A DNA stretch of 16,167 bases from assembly GCA_016721465.1 (NCBI GenBank), contig JADKIA010000017.1, positions 1 to 16,167 on the forward strand, given 5' to 3'. The translations under genes were made by a program, and so were the position numbers. The notes below the pieces were generated by a model, which saw only the letters and a program-made list of their open reading frames with translations, had not been told where the DNA came from and ran no database searches. Numbering within the stretch: position 1 is the stretch's first letter; the number at the start of each line of letters is the position of its first letter. Positions 1 through 9,460 of the stretch are shown here, piece by piece. The DNA comes from Ideonella sp. GTDB lineage: Bacteria > Pseudomonadota > Gammaproteobacteria > Burkholderiales > Burkholderiaceae_C.

Positions 1-1269
1 TGACCGAACCCCAATCCCCCGCCGTACCAGCGCCGGCCGCGCCCGCCTGACCGGGCCGCCCAGCCGTGCCCGCCTCGCGCCGCCGCCCGGCGATGTTGAT
101 GGTGACCGGCCTCACGCTGGTCGCCGGCGCAAACTATGCCGCATAGCAGGTGGTTCCTGTTTGAACGCGCCACCACGAAGGTCTGACAACGCCTATGTGT
201 GCAGGCGCCGATGGTTCGAATCACGCCACAGGTGGGCGGCACCGTCGCTGGCCGTGCTGGTGGACGACACCGATATGGTCAGGTGAATGACCCCTGGTGG
301 CTGGACCGGCCGATGCCGAGATTGGCGCTGGAGCGCGCCGAGAGCCAACTGGCGCAGACCGTGCGCGAGGTGCGCGCTGGCCAGTATCAACAACGCCGCT
401 GGCCGCCAACATCCGGCTGCGCGAGGCCGAAGTGGCGCCTCCGGAGGGCGATCTGGCCCGCGCCAGCGCGACGTGGCCCGCCGCAAACGCTGCTGGCCAC
501 CGGTGCCGTGGCGGCCGAGAGGTCAAACATGCCGAGAAGTGCCGCCAACTCGTCGCGCAACGCATTGGCGGGGTGCACAGTCCGCGCTGGCCGCGGCGCA
601 GCAGCAGGCCGCAGCAACCAGGCGCTCACCGAAGGAACGCCGGTGGACAAGCATCCCAACGTCGAGTGCGCTACCCCGCGGGTGCGCGAGGCCCGGCCGC
701 GCTGCAGCGCACGAGCTGCCCGCGCGGTGGCCGGCAGTGTGGCCCGGCGCGCACTGCAGGTGGGCCAACGCACTGCGCCGGGCACGCCGCTGATGTCGAT
801 GGTGCGCTGGACCAGGTCTGGGTGGACGCCAACTTCAGGAAGTGCAGCTGCGCCAGATGCGCCTGGGACAACCGGTCAAGCTCACGGCCGACCTGTGCGG
901 CAGCAGGTGGTCTACACCGGTCGTGTGCCGGTCTGGGCGCTGGCACGGGTTCAGCCTTCGCGCTGCTGCCGGCGCAGAACGCCACGGGCAACTGGATCAG
1001 GTGGTGCAGCGCGTGCCCGTGCGCGTGGGCTGGACGCCAGGCAACTGGCCGAGCACCCGCTGCGGGTGGGCTTGTCGATGGAGGCCGACGTGGATGTGGC
1101 CGACCAGACCGGCGCACCGGTGCTGGCGGGCACGTCGGCGCGCGCCAGCAGCCGCACCACCGCTTTCGAGACCACCGCCGCCGAAGCCGATCGCCGCGTG
1201 AAGGTGATCATCGCCGGCAACCTGGGCCGTGCATCGGGCGCAGTGCCGGTGTCCGCGGCCAGGCCTTGA
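1..1269 (+). pseudogene. EmrA/HlyD-family membrane fusion protein, many frameshifts, 5' end at window edge
   Basis: This is the periplasmic adaptor of a tripartite multidrug efflux pump, which links an inner-membrane transporter to an outer-membrane channel. Family blocks appear in order but hop between all three forward frames. They are a hydrophobic N-terminal segment near 90-150, DNAYV then APMVRITPQVGGTV near 185-245 (start of the barrel-sandwich domain), ERAESQLAQTVREVR near 330-375 (coiled-coil hairpin), LLATGAVAAE near 490-520, EGTPVDKHPNVE near 630-670, and a clean final stretch from about 1080 (SMEADVDVADQTGAP) to the TGA at 1267-1269. The first bases read as a start codon lacking its A (TGACCGAACCC), so the true start is probably one base outside the window. 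At least eight indels are needed to restore one frame. The EmrB-like transporter follows directly, giving the usual emrAB order. Family assignment is firm. Whether the gene is dead or only badly sequenced cannot be settled here. Confidence 0.8.
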
Positions 1270-1271
1270 GG

Positions 1272-2901
1272 ACGGCGACGAAGCTCCGCCACCACGGCTG
1301 GCGACGCGCCCGGCGCGCGCCGCGCCGCCTTGCCGGGTGGGCCCACGGGCGGCCGCCGCGCCCGGCCTTTGCGCCGCTGCAAGGCAGCGCGTGCCTGGGG
1401 CACGGTGGCGCCGTCGCCCGGCCACGTTCATGAACGTGCTCGATTCATCCATTGCCAACGTGTCCATCCCGGCCATCGCGGGCGACATGGGGGTGAGCCC
1501 GTCGCAGGGCACCTGGGTCATCACCTCGTTCGGCGTGGCCAATGCGATTTCGGTGCCGCTCACCGGTTGGCTCACGCAGCGCTTCGGCCAGGTGCGGCTG
1601 TTCACCACCAGCGTGCTGCTGTTCGTGCTGGCCTCGACCTTTGTGCGGCCTGGCCCCAACTTCGAGAGCCTGGTGTTCTTCCGTGTGCTGCAGGGCCTGG
1701 TGCGGGCCCATGGTGCCCTTGTCCCAGCCCTTGTTGCTGGCGAGTCATCCGCCCGCGCTGGCCGGCACCGCCATGGCGATGCGGGCCATGACCACGCTGG
1801 CGGCGCCGGCGGCCGGCCCCTTGCTCGGTGGCTGGATCACCGACAACATGAGCTGGGAGTGGATCTTCTACATCAACATCCCGGTCGGTCTGTTCGCCGC
1901 CGGGATGACCTGGTCGATCTACCGCAGCCGCGACCCCGGGCCCGCGCCGAGTGCCGCTCGACTGGGTGGGCCTGGGCCTGCTGGTGCTGTGGGTGGAGCG
2001 CGCTGCAGATGATGATCGACAAGGGCAAGGAGGCTCGACTGGTTCGCGTCGCCCCAGATCATTGCGCTGGCGGTGGTGGCCGCGGTGGGCTTCGCCTTCT
2101 TCCTGGCCTGGACCTGACCGAATCGCACCCCATCGTCAACCTGCGTTACTTTGCGCGGCGCAATTTCACGGGTGGGCGTGGTGTCGCTGTCGGTGGCCTA
2201 CGGCCTGTTCTTCGCCAACGTGGTGCTGCTGCCGCTGTGGCTGCAGCGGTGGATGGCTACACGGCCACCTGGGCCGGCGTGGCCACCGCGCCGGTGGGGC
2301 TGCTGGCCATCGTGCTCTCGCCCTGGGTGGGCATGAACGTCGCGCGCATCGATCCGCGCAAACTGGCCACCGTGGCCTTCGTCGGCTTTGGCATCGTGCT
2401 GTGGATGCGTTCGCAATTCAGCACGCTGGCGCCGTTCGCCACCATCCTGTTGCCCACCATCCTGCAGGGCGCGGCGATGGCCTTCTTCTTCATTCCACTG
2501 CAGGCCATCGTGTTCAGCGGCCTGCGGCCCGAGCAGATGCCGTCGGCCGCAGGCCTGTCCAACTTCTGCCGGATGGTGGCGGGCGCGATGGGCACTTCGA
2601 TCTTCACCACCCTGTGGGAGAACCGCCGTGCTGCACCGCGCCCCTCACCGAGGCGCTGAACCGCGGCAACGATGCGGCGCTGCAAGTGCTGGCCCAGCTG
2701 GCCTCGGCCGGCCAATCGCCCGATCAGGCGGCCGCCACCATCAGCCGCATGGTGGACCAGCAGGCCTACACCATGGCGGTGACCGACCTGTTCTACCTGT
2801 CGGCCGGCCTGTTCGTTGCGCTCGTCGTTGTCGTTTGGCTGGCCAGCCCGATGCCCTTGAACAAGGCTGGCAAACCATCGGACGGAGGCGGGGCGCACTG
2901 A
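1272..2901 (+). pseudogene. EmrB/QacA-type (DHA2) MFS drug exporter, many frameshifts
   Basis: This is an inner-membrane drug:proton antiporter of the 14-helix DHA2 family and the partner of the EmrA-like adaptor upstream. Visible family blocks are ATFMNVLDSSIANVSIPAI (helix 1, near 1421-1480), GTWVITSFGVANAISVPLTG (near 1510-1570), AAGPLLGGWITDNMSWEW then IFYINIPVG (motif C, near 1805-1890), VNLRYFARRNF (near 2135-2165), ATWAGVATAPVGLLAI (near 2263-2310) and FFFIPLQAIVFSGLRPEQMP (near 2482-2541). A last helix near 2785-2850 precedes the TGA at 2899-2901. Frames change near 1710, 1950, 2005, 2045, 2110, 2175, 2250 and 2630, and protein similarity resumes each time. The start is not resolved. 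The N-terminal reading before ATFMNV is Ala/Pro-rich and no in-frame ATG with a good ribosome site is visible, so the given start is approximate. Sequencing error is more likely than decay, but the density is the highest in the window. Confidence 0.82.
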
Positions 2902-2941
2902 GCGGCGGCCCGCTGCGTCGCGCACCGCACCGGCGCAAGGT

Positions 2942-4013
2942 TCAGACCAGACCCGCCGCCCGCTGCACCGCCATTGGATCCACCCCCAGCTTGCCTGCCG
3001 CATCCAGGATCTCGGCCCAGGTGGTGCCGTCCACCGGCACCCCCTGCACCACGCGCCTGGCGCGTGATTCACGCTCAGGCTCGCCGGCCAGTCGCACCGA
3101 TTCGAAGCCGGCCCGCGGCGGCGAGGCCTTGACCCAATCCACAAAGGCCAGCGCCTCCTGCGCATACACAGCCGGGTCGGCCAGCCTGGCCGGATCGATG
3201 ATCACCGTGAGCATGCCGTTGAGCACGCGCTTCTTGCTGCTGTCGCCATCGTGCACCGCCATGCCGGCGCCAGCGCCGCCCAGCAGCTCGCACAGCACCG
3301 CCATGCCATAGCCCTTGTGCGCGCCGAAAGCCAGGATGGCGCCGAAGGGTTCGATCACGGAGTAACGCGGATTGACGGTGTCCTGCCCGGTGTCGTCGAT
3401 CAGGCGCCCGGCGGCACGCTCTCGCCCTTGTTGTGCGCCACGCGGTCTGGCCCTGGGCAATCACGCTGGTGGCGAAATCCAGGATCAGCGGTTCGCGGCC
3501 GGGCAGCGGCACGCCGGCGGTGAAGGGGTTGGTGCGGAAGCGAGCGTCGGCACCGCCATACGGCGCCACGATGGCGCGCGAGATGACGTTGACGAAGTGC
3601 AAGGAAACCAGCCCCTGCGCCACCGCCATTTCGGCCCAGGCGCCGATGCGGCCCAGGTGGTGCGAGTTGCCCAGCGCCACGATGCAGCAGCCCAGCTGCC
3701 GGGCGCGCGCGATGCCGATGTGCATGGCCTCGGCGCCGATCACCTGGCCGCCGGCGTCGCCGTCCAGGCGCAGCAGGGCGCCGGCGTCCACCACCGTCTT
3801 CACGTGCGTGTTGGGTTGGAGGCCGCCTTCGAGGAACGCCGCCGCATAGCGCGGCAGCATGCCGATGCCGTGCGAGTCGTGTCCGGTGAGGTTGGCCTCG
3901 ATCAGGTTGTCGGCCACGGCCTTCACTTCGTCGGGCGCGCTGCCGAAGCCGGTCACCACCTGGCGGATGGCGGCTTGCAGGGCGTCCAGGGCGATGGTGT
4001 GGGTGAGGCTCAT
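2942..4013 (-). CDS. Malate/L-lactate dehydrogenase family (Ldh_2/YlbC/AllD type) NAD(P)-dependent oxidoreductase, frameshifted
   Basis: This is a cytosolic NAD(P)H-dependent 2-hydroxyacid dehydrogenase of the Ldh_2 family, whose members act on malate, sulfolactate, ureidoglycolate or 2,3-diketogulonate. The substrate here cannot be read from sequence. It starts MSLTHTIALDALQ at the ATG whose complement is 4011-4013. Family motifs are GHDSHGIGMLPRY (residues 44-56), GNSHHLGRIG with the catalytic-region His (115-124), FRTNPFTAGVPLPG (159-172), ILDFATSVIAQGQ (177-189) and, after the break, AHKGYGMAVLCELLGG. Two single-base deletions about 40 nt apart (near 3444 and 3402) explain the frame change. 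Between them the third frame reads RVAHNKGESVPPG, and repairing both gives 357 residues, a normal length for the family. The gene lies 7 nt after the serine hydrolase stop, so the two probably share a transcript. Confidence 0.88.
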
Positions 4014-4020
4014 GGTGGAT

Positions 4021-5684
4021 TCAGTCGGGTTGCTTGGTGGGGTGGGCGGCACCTTGATGCCGACGAGCACCTGCCCGTTCTGCCGCAAGGTGGCGCCAGT
4101 GACAACGTTCTGCTCGTTGCGCTTGAATTCAACCACGGCATTGACGGGTTTGACCGCGATGCGGTCGACACCGGTCACCTGGGCTTCGAGGCCAGGCTGG
4201 CCGGTGCCTTGCACCTTGAGCTTGCCGTCCTGCTCGAAGACGCGCAGCGCCAATCGCGGCGTCAATCGGTACTCGCCGGCCCAGGCCTGCCATTCGGGGC
4301 GGGACGCGGTGAGCGGCACCGCATGGCCCTGGCGAACGCCTTCCACCACCGTGCCGGCCTGGTGCCAGGTGAAGCGGTTCACCTCGCTGCCTTCGACGAT
4401 GGGGCGCAGGCGCAGGTCCGGGCGCTGGTCGGGGTAGAAGTCGCCATGGCTGTCGTAGCGCATCTCCATGGCCGGCTGATCGTCGGCCTGCGCCATCAGG
4501 CGACCCTCGTCGACCCACACCTTCGCGTTCAGGCCGGCGATGGTGAACTGGCCAGGCATGGCCTGCAGCAGCGCAGCGGGGATGGGCTGCCGAACGCGCG
4601 GCTTGGTCAGGGGCACGTCAAGGCCCAGCAGCGACCAGGCCAGGTCGGCCAGACCGTCCAGCGCGGTGATGTCGGTATCCGCCAGCACGACCACGCCGCG
4701 CTGCTGATCCGGCAACAGGGCCAGCTGCGCGTTGAAGCCACCAGTGGCGCCGCCGTGCATCAGCACCGTGCGGCCCTTCAACGGCGCCAAGGCCCAGTTC
4801 ATGCCGTAGCCATGCGCAAGGGGCTGCTGCGTCATGCGCAGGCGGGCGCGCAGCGGCGTGTCCATCAAGCCCAGGTGGGCACGGGCGTAGTTCACCATGT
4901 CGTCGAGCGTGGCATGCACCATGCCCATGCCCCCCAGGTTGGTGGCCATGCGCCAGGTGGCGTGATGGCGCCCGAGACCACGTGCCCGACCGCCGTGCGC
5001 TGGCCAGGGTGCTTCGGCGATGTAGGCATGGCCCATCTGCAAGGGGCCGAACAGGCGCTGCCTGAGCACCTGCTCCAGATCGGCAGCCCTCGGCCCGCCA
5101 GGCCCGAGCCACGGCGCTGGAGACGATCATCATGCCGAAGTTGGAGTACACGCTCTTCGAGCCGATGGGCTCGGTCAGCCGCACGCGTCCCAGCGCGGCC
5201 AGCATCTCGGCCTCGGTGAGCTCGGCGTGGGGGGTGACCCGTTTTGCAGGCTTGAAATCCGGCGGCAGGCGCGGCAGGCCGGCGCTGTGCGTGAGCAGGT
5301 CGCGCACCAGGATCTGCCGATCGTCCTGGCGCGGCACCACGGTGCCCTCGGGCAGGTGCCTGGCGATGGGGTCGTCGAGCGACCAGCGCCCCGCCTCGAT
5401 CAGATCGGCCACCAAAACGCCGTCATGGTCTTGCTGATCGAGCCGATTTCGACCGCCGCGTCCAGCTCCCGCGCGGCGCGCGGCAAGCCCTCGGGGTTGG
5501 CGCAAAGGCGGGCTCGGCTCACCTGCGCCCCGTCGATCACCGCCGCCACCACGCAGATGCCGCTGCGGTCGTTCGCGAAGCGGGCGCTCAGCCGAGCGGC
5601 CAGTTCGTCGTTGCTCAGGGCCCAGCCGGGCAGGCTGGCACAGCACAGCAGCAGCAATGCAAGCCACGGGCGCGTCGACGGCAT
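4021..5684 (-). CDS. Periplasmic class C beta-lactamase-fold serine hydrolase, frameshifted
   Basis: This is a secreted penicillin-binding-protein/AmpC-fold serine hydrolase of about 555 residues. The start ATG (complement 5682-5684) follows a GAAGGA ribosome site and opens a signal peptide (MPSTRPWLALLLLCCASLPG, then WA). The nucleophile motif is S82-I-S-K85 (EIGSISKTMTAF). The second motif is YSN in SVYSNFGMMI, and the third-motif position is HGG (complement near 4755) in VLMHGGATGGF. HGG in place of KTG favours an esterase, peptidase or amidase over a true beta-lactamase. A C-terminal beta-rich domain (EYRLTPRLALRVFEQDGKL) is the extension common in these enzymes. Indels occur in an AAAA run at 5414-5417, near 5090 and near 4960-5015, plus one close to the end. 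The last removes the natural TGA at 4021-4023 from frame, so the uncorrected frame runs straight into the next gene. Confidence 0.85.
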
Positions 5685-5847
5685 GGGCGTTGTCCTTCAC
5701 GGCGGGTGCAGCACCGGCACGAAGGTGCGGCCTGGTTGGCAATGTAGCGCGACCTCGCGCGCATCGGCATTGCCCCTGATCCGCCGCGCCGCCGCCGGCG
5801 GGCCCATACTGGGCCGATCCCGAAAACCGACCAAGCCAGGAGCCCCG
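5685..5847. promoter_or_regulatory. Divergent intergenic region
   Basis: These 163 bp separate the serine hydrolase (leftward) from the M81 peptidase (rightward), so promoters for both must lie here or overlap the genes. I could not pick out a convincing -35/-10 pair. The stretch contains GC-rich runs such as CCGCCGCGCC near 5785 and no clear operator palindrome. The call rests on gene orientation alone. Confidence 0.45.
5838..5842 (+). promoter_or_regulatory. Ribosome binding site of the M81 peptidase
   Basis: AGGAG lies 5 nt before the ATG at 5848. It fixes the start, which is followed by MKIVIAQMKH, the usual N-terminus of the family. Confidence 0.75.
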
Positions 5848-7336
5848 ATGAAGATCGTCATCGCCCAGATGAAGCACAGACCAACACCTATTCGCCGGTG
5901 CCCACGCGCTGGCGCGCTTCGCCGTCGGCGGTGGCGTGCCGCCGGAGGGCGACGCGGCCCGCGCGTTCTGCAAGGGCACGGGCTCGGCCATCGGCGCCTT
6001 CATCGACCTGGCGGAGGCGGCCGGCGCGCAGATCGTGATCCCCGTGGCCGCAGCGCCTGGCCCAGCGGCCTGGTGGAGGACGCGGCCTACGAGCACATGG
6101 TCTCGCGCATCTGCGCGGCCGTGGCGCAGGGCTGCGACGCTGTGCTGCTGGACCTGCACGGTGCCATGGTGACGCAGAGTCACGAGGACGGCGAAGGCGA
6201 ACTGCTGCGCCGCCTGCGCGCGCTGAACGCCAGCGTGCCCATCGGCGTGGCGCTGGACATGCACACCAACTTCTACCCGCCATCGCCCAGCACGCCACCG
6301 CCGTGGCCGGCTATCAAACCTACCCGCACGTGGACATGTACGAGACGGGGCAACGTGCCGGACGCGCCATTCTTGCGTTGCTCGATGGCCAGGCCAGGCC
6401 GGCCATGGCCTGGGGCAACCGCCCCATGTTGCCGCACGTGATGCGCCAGGGCAGCGCCGATTCGCCCAATTGCGAGTTGCAGGCGCGTTTGCAAGCAGAT
6501 GGAGGCCGAGGGCGCGTTGTGCGCGTCGGTGTTCGTCGGCTTCCCGAATGCCGACATCCACAACGCCGGCCTGTCGGCAGTGGTGGTCACCAATGGCGAC
6601 GATGCGTTGGCTCGCCGCTGGTGTGACGAACTGCTGGACATGGCCTGGGCGCATCGCAAGGCCTTCGTCTACGAGATCGAACCGCTGGCCGAATCGATGA
6701 AGCGAGCCCAGGCCCTGGCCGATGCCGGCCAGCCGGGGGCCGGTCCGGTGGTGCTGCTCGACCACAGCGACAACTGCAGCCTCCGGCGGCACCATGGACA
6801 CGATGACGGTGCTGGGGGCATGCTCGATGCCGGCCTGCAGGATGCCGCCGGGTTTGCAATCTTCGATCCGCAGGCCGTGCAGCAGATGATCGCCGCCGGC
6901 GTGGGTGCGCAGGTGACGCTTTCGCTCGGCGGCAAGCTGGACATGCCGTCCATCGGCCTGAAAGGCCAGCCGCGCACCGTGAGCGGCCGCGTCAAGCTTG
7001 ATCTGTGACGGCCGCTACCGCAACTTCGGCCCGATGGCGCGCGGCGAGACCAACGACATGGGCCCGACCGCGGTGCTGGACACCGGCGCGGTGGAGATCG
7101 TGGTCATCTCCAACCACACCGAGCCACACGACCTGGCCGCCTTCGTGGCCGTGGGCATCGACCCGGCGCGCAAGCGCTTCCTGATGCTCAAGAGCCGCGT
7201 GCACTGGCGCGCCGGCCTGCGCAGCCTGGCGCAGGCGGTGGTCGAGTGCGCCGGCACCGGCGTGTGCACCTCGGACTACGCCATGTTGAACTTCCAGCAC
7301 GTGCGCCGACCCATTTATCCGGTCGACGTCATGTGA
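5848..7336 (+). CDS. M81 family metallopeptidase (MlrC-like), frameshifted
   Basis: This is a zinc-dependent hydrolase of peptidase family M81, named for MlrC, which acts on linearised microcystin. Most members have unknown substrates. MKIVIAQMKH is followed, after one missing G near 5877, by ETNTYSPVPT, restoring the family HETNTYSP motif. Further blocks are CDAVLLDLHGAMVT (near 6135-6175), ALDMHTNFYP (6251-6280), GYQTYPHVDMYETGQRAGRA (6309-6368), VFVGFPNADIHNAG (near 6530-6570), DHSDNCS followed after an extra C near 6780 by SGGTMDTM, GETNDMGPTAVL (near 7040-7075) and RRPIYPVDVM at the end. At least seven one-base indels are needed (near 5877, 5915, 6050, 6283, 6490, 6780, 6812 and 7000). 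The corrected length is about 496 residues, normal for the family. There is no signal peptide, so it is probably cytosolic. An accompanying amidase or peptide transporter, sometimes seen with M81 genes, is absent here. Confidence 0.87.
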
Positions 7337-7343
7337 CCCAGCC

Positions 7344-7382
7344 GCCCGCGGCATGCCGGGACTGCCGCGGGCGTGTTCTTTC
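7344..7382 (+). terminator. Rho-independent terminator after the M81 peptidase
   Basis: A perfect 10-bp inverted repeat (GCCCGCGGCA at 7344-7353, TGCCGCGGGC at 7363-7372) encloses a 9-nt loop and is followed by GTGTTCTTT. It starts 7 nt after the M81 stop and lies between two converging genes. The T-rich side serves the rightward transcript. The leftward side has no T-tract, so it is less likely to stop the EF-hand transcript. Confidence 0.8.
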
Positions 7383-7386
7383 GGCG

Positions 7387-8132
7387 TTAGCAACCCGGGC
7401 CGTGGCCGTCGACCGCGTGCAGCAGCACGCCGATCAGGTCCACCGCGGCGTCGTGCGGCTGGCCACTGTGGTCGGCGCGGTCGAGCACGCCGTCCAGGTT
7501 CGTGTCCAGCGCCGTGAGGGCAGCCGTCACCTCGGCCACGCTCAGGCTGCTGTCGGCGTTGGTGTCCACCTGGGCGAACAGCGTCGTCAACGCGGCGTCG
7601 CGTTCGGTGTGCGTGCCGGAAGGGTCGAGCACGGCCAGCAGTTCGGTCAGTGAAATCGTGGTGCTGGCATTGGTGTCGAACCTGGCAAACGCACCATCCA
7701 CCACCTGCGCGATGGTGGGTGGCGTCGGCGGCGTGCCCAGATCGCCGGGGCCACCATGGCCGTGGCCAACCGGCCCGCGGCCCAGCAGCAGGCCCAGCGG
7801 ATTCGGCGTGGTGCTGCCCGAAGGTGGCGCCGTGTGGTCGGCATGGTCCAGGGTGCCGTTGCCATCGGTGTCCAGCGTGGTGATGGCGGCGGTCACTTCC
7901 GCCTTGCTCAGGCTGCCGTCGCCGTTGCTGTCCACCGCGGTGATCAACTGGGTCACGGCCGTGGCCAGTGCGGTGTGGGTGCCTTTGGGGTCCAGGATGG
8001 CCAGCAGCTCGGCCGAGGTGATGCTGGCGTTGGTGTTGCCGTCGAAGCGCGTGAAGATGCGGTCCACCGCCTGCGCGATGGTGGGCGGTGTCGGGGTGTC
8101 CCCGCTGCGGATGGACCCTGGTGTGATGACAT
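7387..8132 (-). CDS. EF-hand calcium-binding protein with internal duplication, start region frameshifted
   Basis: This protein of about 250 residues carries six EF-hand loops in two homologous triplets. In the first triplet the loops are DGNTNASITSAE (degenerate), DSNGDGSLSKAE and DTDGNGTLDHAD. In the second they are DTNASTTISLTE (degenerate), DTNADSSLSVAE and DTNLDGVLDRAD. Each triplet is preceded by PPTIAQxVDxxFxRFD and contains LLAxLDPxGTHT. A Gly/Pro/His-rich linker (GRGPVGHGHGGPGDLG) joins the halves. The start is set by AGGAG 6 nt before an ATG (complement 8130-8132), giving MSSHQGPSAAG. That ATG is one frame away from the EF-hand frame, so a one-base indel just inside the start is inferred. 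The uncorrected EF-hand frame extends up to 8205 without a good ribosome site. No signal peptide is visible, and the role (calcium buffering, signalling or a secreted calcium binder) is unknown. Confidence 0.8.
7468..8091 (-). repeat. Two-copy protein-level repeat within the EF-hand gene
   Basis: Copy A (complement 7834-8091) and copy B (complement 7468-7725) each encode about 86 residues with the same order: PPTIAQ helix, degenerate loop, LDPxGTHT, two EF loops and a closing ADH. They differ at many residues, so this is an old duplication, unlike the recent one in the patatin gene. Confidence 0.8.
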
Positions 8133-8138
8133 GAATGA

Positions 8139-8143
8139 CTCCT
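8139..8143 (-). promoter_or_regulatory. Ribosome binding site deciding the EF-hand gene start
   Basis: AGGAG (complement of CTCCT) stands 6 nt before the ATG ending at 8132. It favours that ATG over upstream ATGs at 8182 and 8205, which have no such site. Confidence 0.6.
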
Positions 8144-8550
8144 GAAATGGTTGACCTCCGACCAGGCCAGGCCGGTCGGCATCCCACGCTGGTCGGCGAG
8201 CCCATCCCGCTTCAGCGGGGCGGTCGTGCACCGGCCAGCGGGTCACACCTGCACCGCTGGGGTGGCGCGGCGCCAGGGTGTGCCCGAACCATCTTCTGCA
8301 ATCGCCGTGCCAATCCCCTTGCGAGGCCGTTTCGTGAGGCAGCCGGCGTCCGTGCACCCTGGCGCTCCGCCTGGCCACGGCCGACAGCGTCTGCGTGCAC
8401 TGCAGCAATGGGCGACGAAGTTTGCAGTGCCCGGGGCAATGGCCGTGTCGATGGTCGCCGGCGCAGCCGACTGAAATTCTCCGTACAGTGGCCAGGCCCG
8501 CGCGCCATCGGTCGATCGCGGGCGCTTGTCCCCACCCTGGAGTTGTTTGC
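8144..8550. other. Intergenic region without a supported gene
   Basis: These 407 bp lie between the divergent EF-hand and yghU genes. Open frames exist on both strands (for example 8151-8474 forward, ending AVSMVAGAAD). Their composition is Arg/Pro/Ala-rich low complexity typical of shadow frames in GC-rich DNA, and none has a ribosome site. With so many indels nearby, a small damaged gene ending near 8474 cannot be excluded. Promoters for the flanking genes should lie here, but I could not identify them. Confidence 0.4.
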
Positions 8551-9427
8551 ATGAACGAATCGCCCGCCTACACCCCGCCCGCCATCTGGACCTGGAAGCC
8601 CGGCAGTGGTGGCCGCTTCGCCAACATCAACCGCCCCATCGCCGGCGCCACGCACGACAAGACCCTGCCGGTGGGCCGTCACCCGCTGCAGTTGTATTCG
8701 CTGGCCACGCCGAACGGCGTGAAGGTGACGGTGATGCTGGAAGAGCTGCTGGCGCTCGGCCACGCCGGCGCCGAGTACGACGCCTGGCTGATCCGCATCA
8801 ACGAGGGCGACCAGTTCGGCAGCGGCTTTGTCGCGGTGAACCCGAACTCCAAGATCCCGGCGCTGCTGGACCGCAGCGGCCCCACGCCCGTGCGCGTGTT
8901 CGAGTCCGGCGCCATGCTGCAGTACCTGTCCGAGAAGTTCGGCGGGGCCTTCATGCCGGCCGGCGCGGCGCGGGCCGAATGCCTGTCGTGGCTGTTCTGG
9001 CAGATGGGCAGCCGCGCCCTACCTGGGCGGTGGCTTCGGCCACTTCTACGCCTACGCGCCGACGAAGATGGAATACGCCATCGACCGCTTTGCGATGGAA
9101 GTGAAGCGCCAGCTCGATGTGCTGGACCGCCGACTGGCGGAAAGCGAATACCTGGCAGGTGACGCGTACAGCATCGCCGACATGGCCGTGTGGCCCTGGT
9201 ACGGCACGCTGGTCAAGGGCCAGCTCTACGAGTCGGGCGAGTTCCTGCAGGTGCACACCTACACCAACGTGTTGCGCTGGACGAATCAGATCGCCGAGCG
9301 CCCGGCGGTGCAGCGCGGCCGCATGGTCAACCGCACCTGGGGCCAGCCCGCCAGCCAGCTGCACGAGCGCCACGAGGCCAGCGATTTCGACACCCGGACG
9401 CAGGACAAGCTCGCCGAGCCAGGTTGA
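8551..9427 (+). CDS. yghU: Glutathione S-transferase-like disulfide-bond oxidoreductase YghU, one frameshift
   Basis: YghU is a nu-class GST-fold protein that binds two glutathiones and reduces disulfides such as 2-hydroxyethyl disulfide. From memory of the E. coli protein the match runs end to end: AIWTWKPGSGGRFANINRPI (11-30), THDKTLPVGRHPLQLYS (34-50), TPNGVKVTVMLEELLALG (53-70) with the glutathione-contacting Asn, YDAWLIRINEGDQF, NPNSKIPALLD, VFESGAMLQYLSEKFGG, GGGFGHFYAYAP, YSIADMAVWPW, RPAVQRGRMVNRT and LHERHEASDF. An extra C near 9012 breaks the frame: QMGSR is read where QMGSAPYLGGG is expected. Corrected length is about 291 residues, normal for YghU. The second GST starts 33 nt downstream, suggesting a shared transcript. 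Confidence 0.93.
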
Positions 9428-9460
9428 TGGTCGGCGTCCACCTCACCTAAGGGCCCCACG

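Noticed and set aside
3372..5219. A 615-codon open frame on the plus strand
   Set aside because: It is antisense to the dehydrogenase and serine hydrolase, both identified by family motifs. The translation (many His, Gln, Ala, Gly) matches no family and has no ribosome site.
4021..5684. AmpC-type beta-lactamase (resistance gene)
   Set aside because: SxxK and YSN are present, but the third motif is HGG instead of KTG and a long C-terminal beta domain is attached. This fits the broader serine hydrolase family better than a true class C beta-lactamase.
4618..6801. A 727-codon minus-strand open frame crossing from the M81 gene into the serine hydrolase
   Set aside because: Only the part near 5090-5415 carries real hydrolase sequence, reached by frameshift. 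The rest is a shadow of the M81 gene on the other strand.
8151..8474. Possible 107-codon plus-strand gene ahead of yghU
   Set aside because: There is no ribosome site, the composition is Arg/Pro-rich and shadow-like, and its 5' part overlaps the leader of the EF-hand gene. A damaged small gene cannot be excluded but is not supported.
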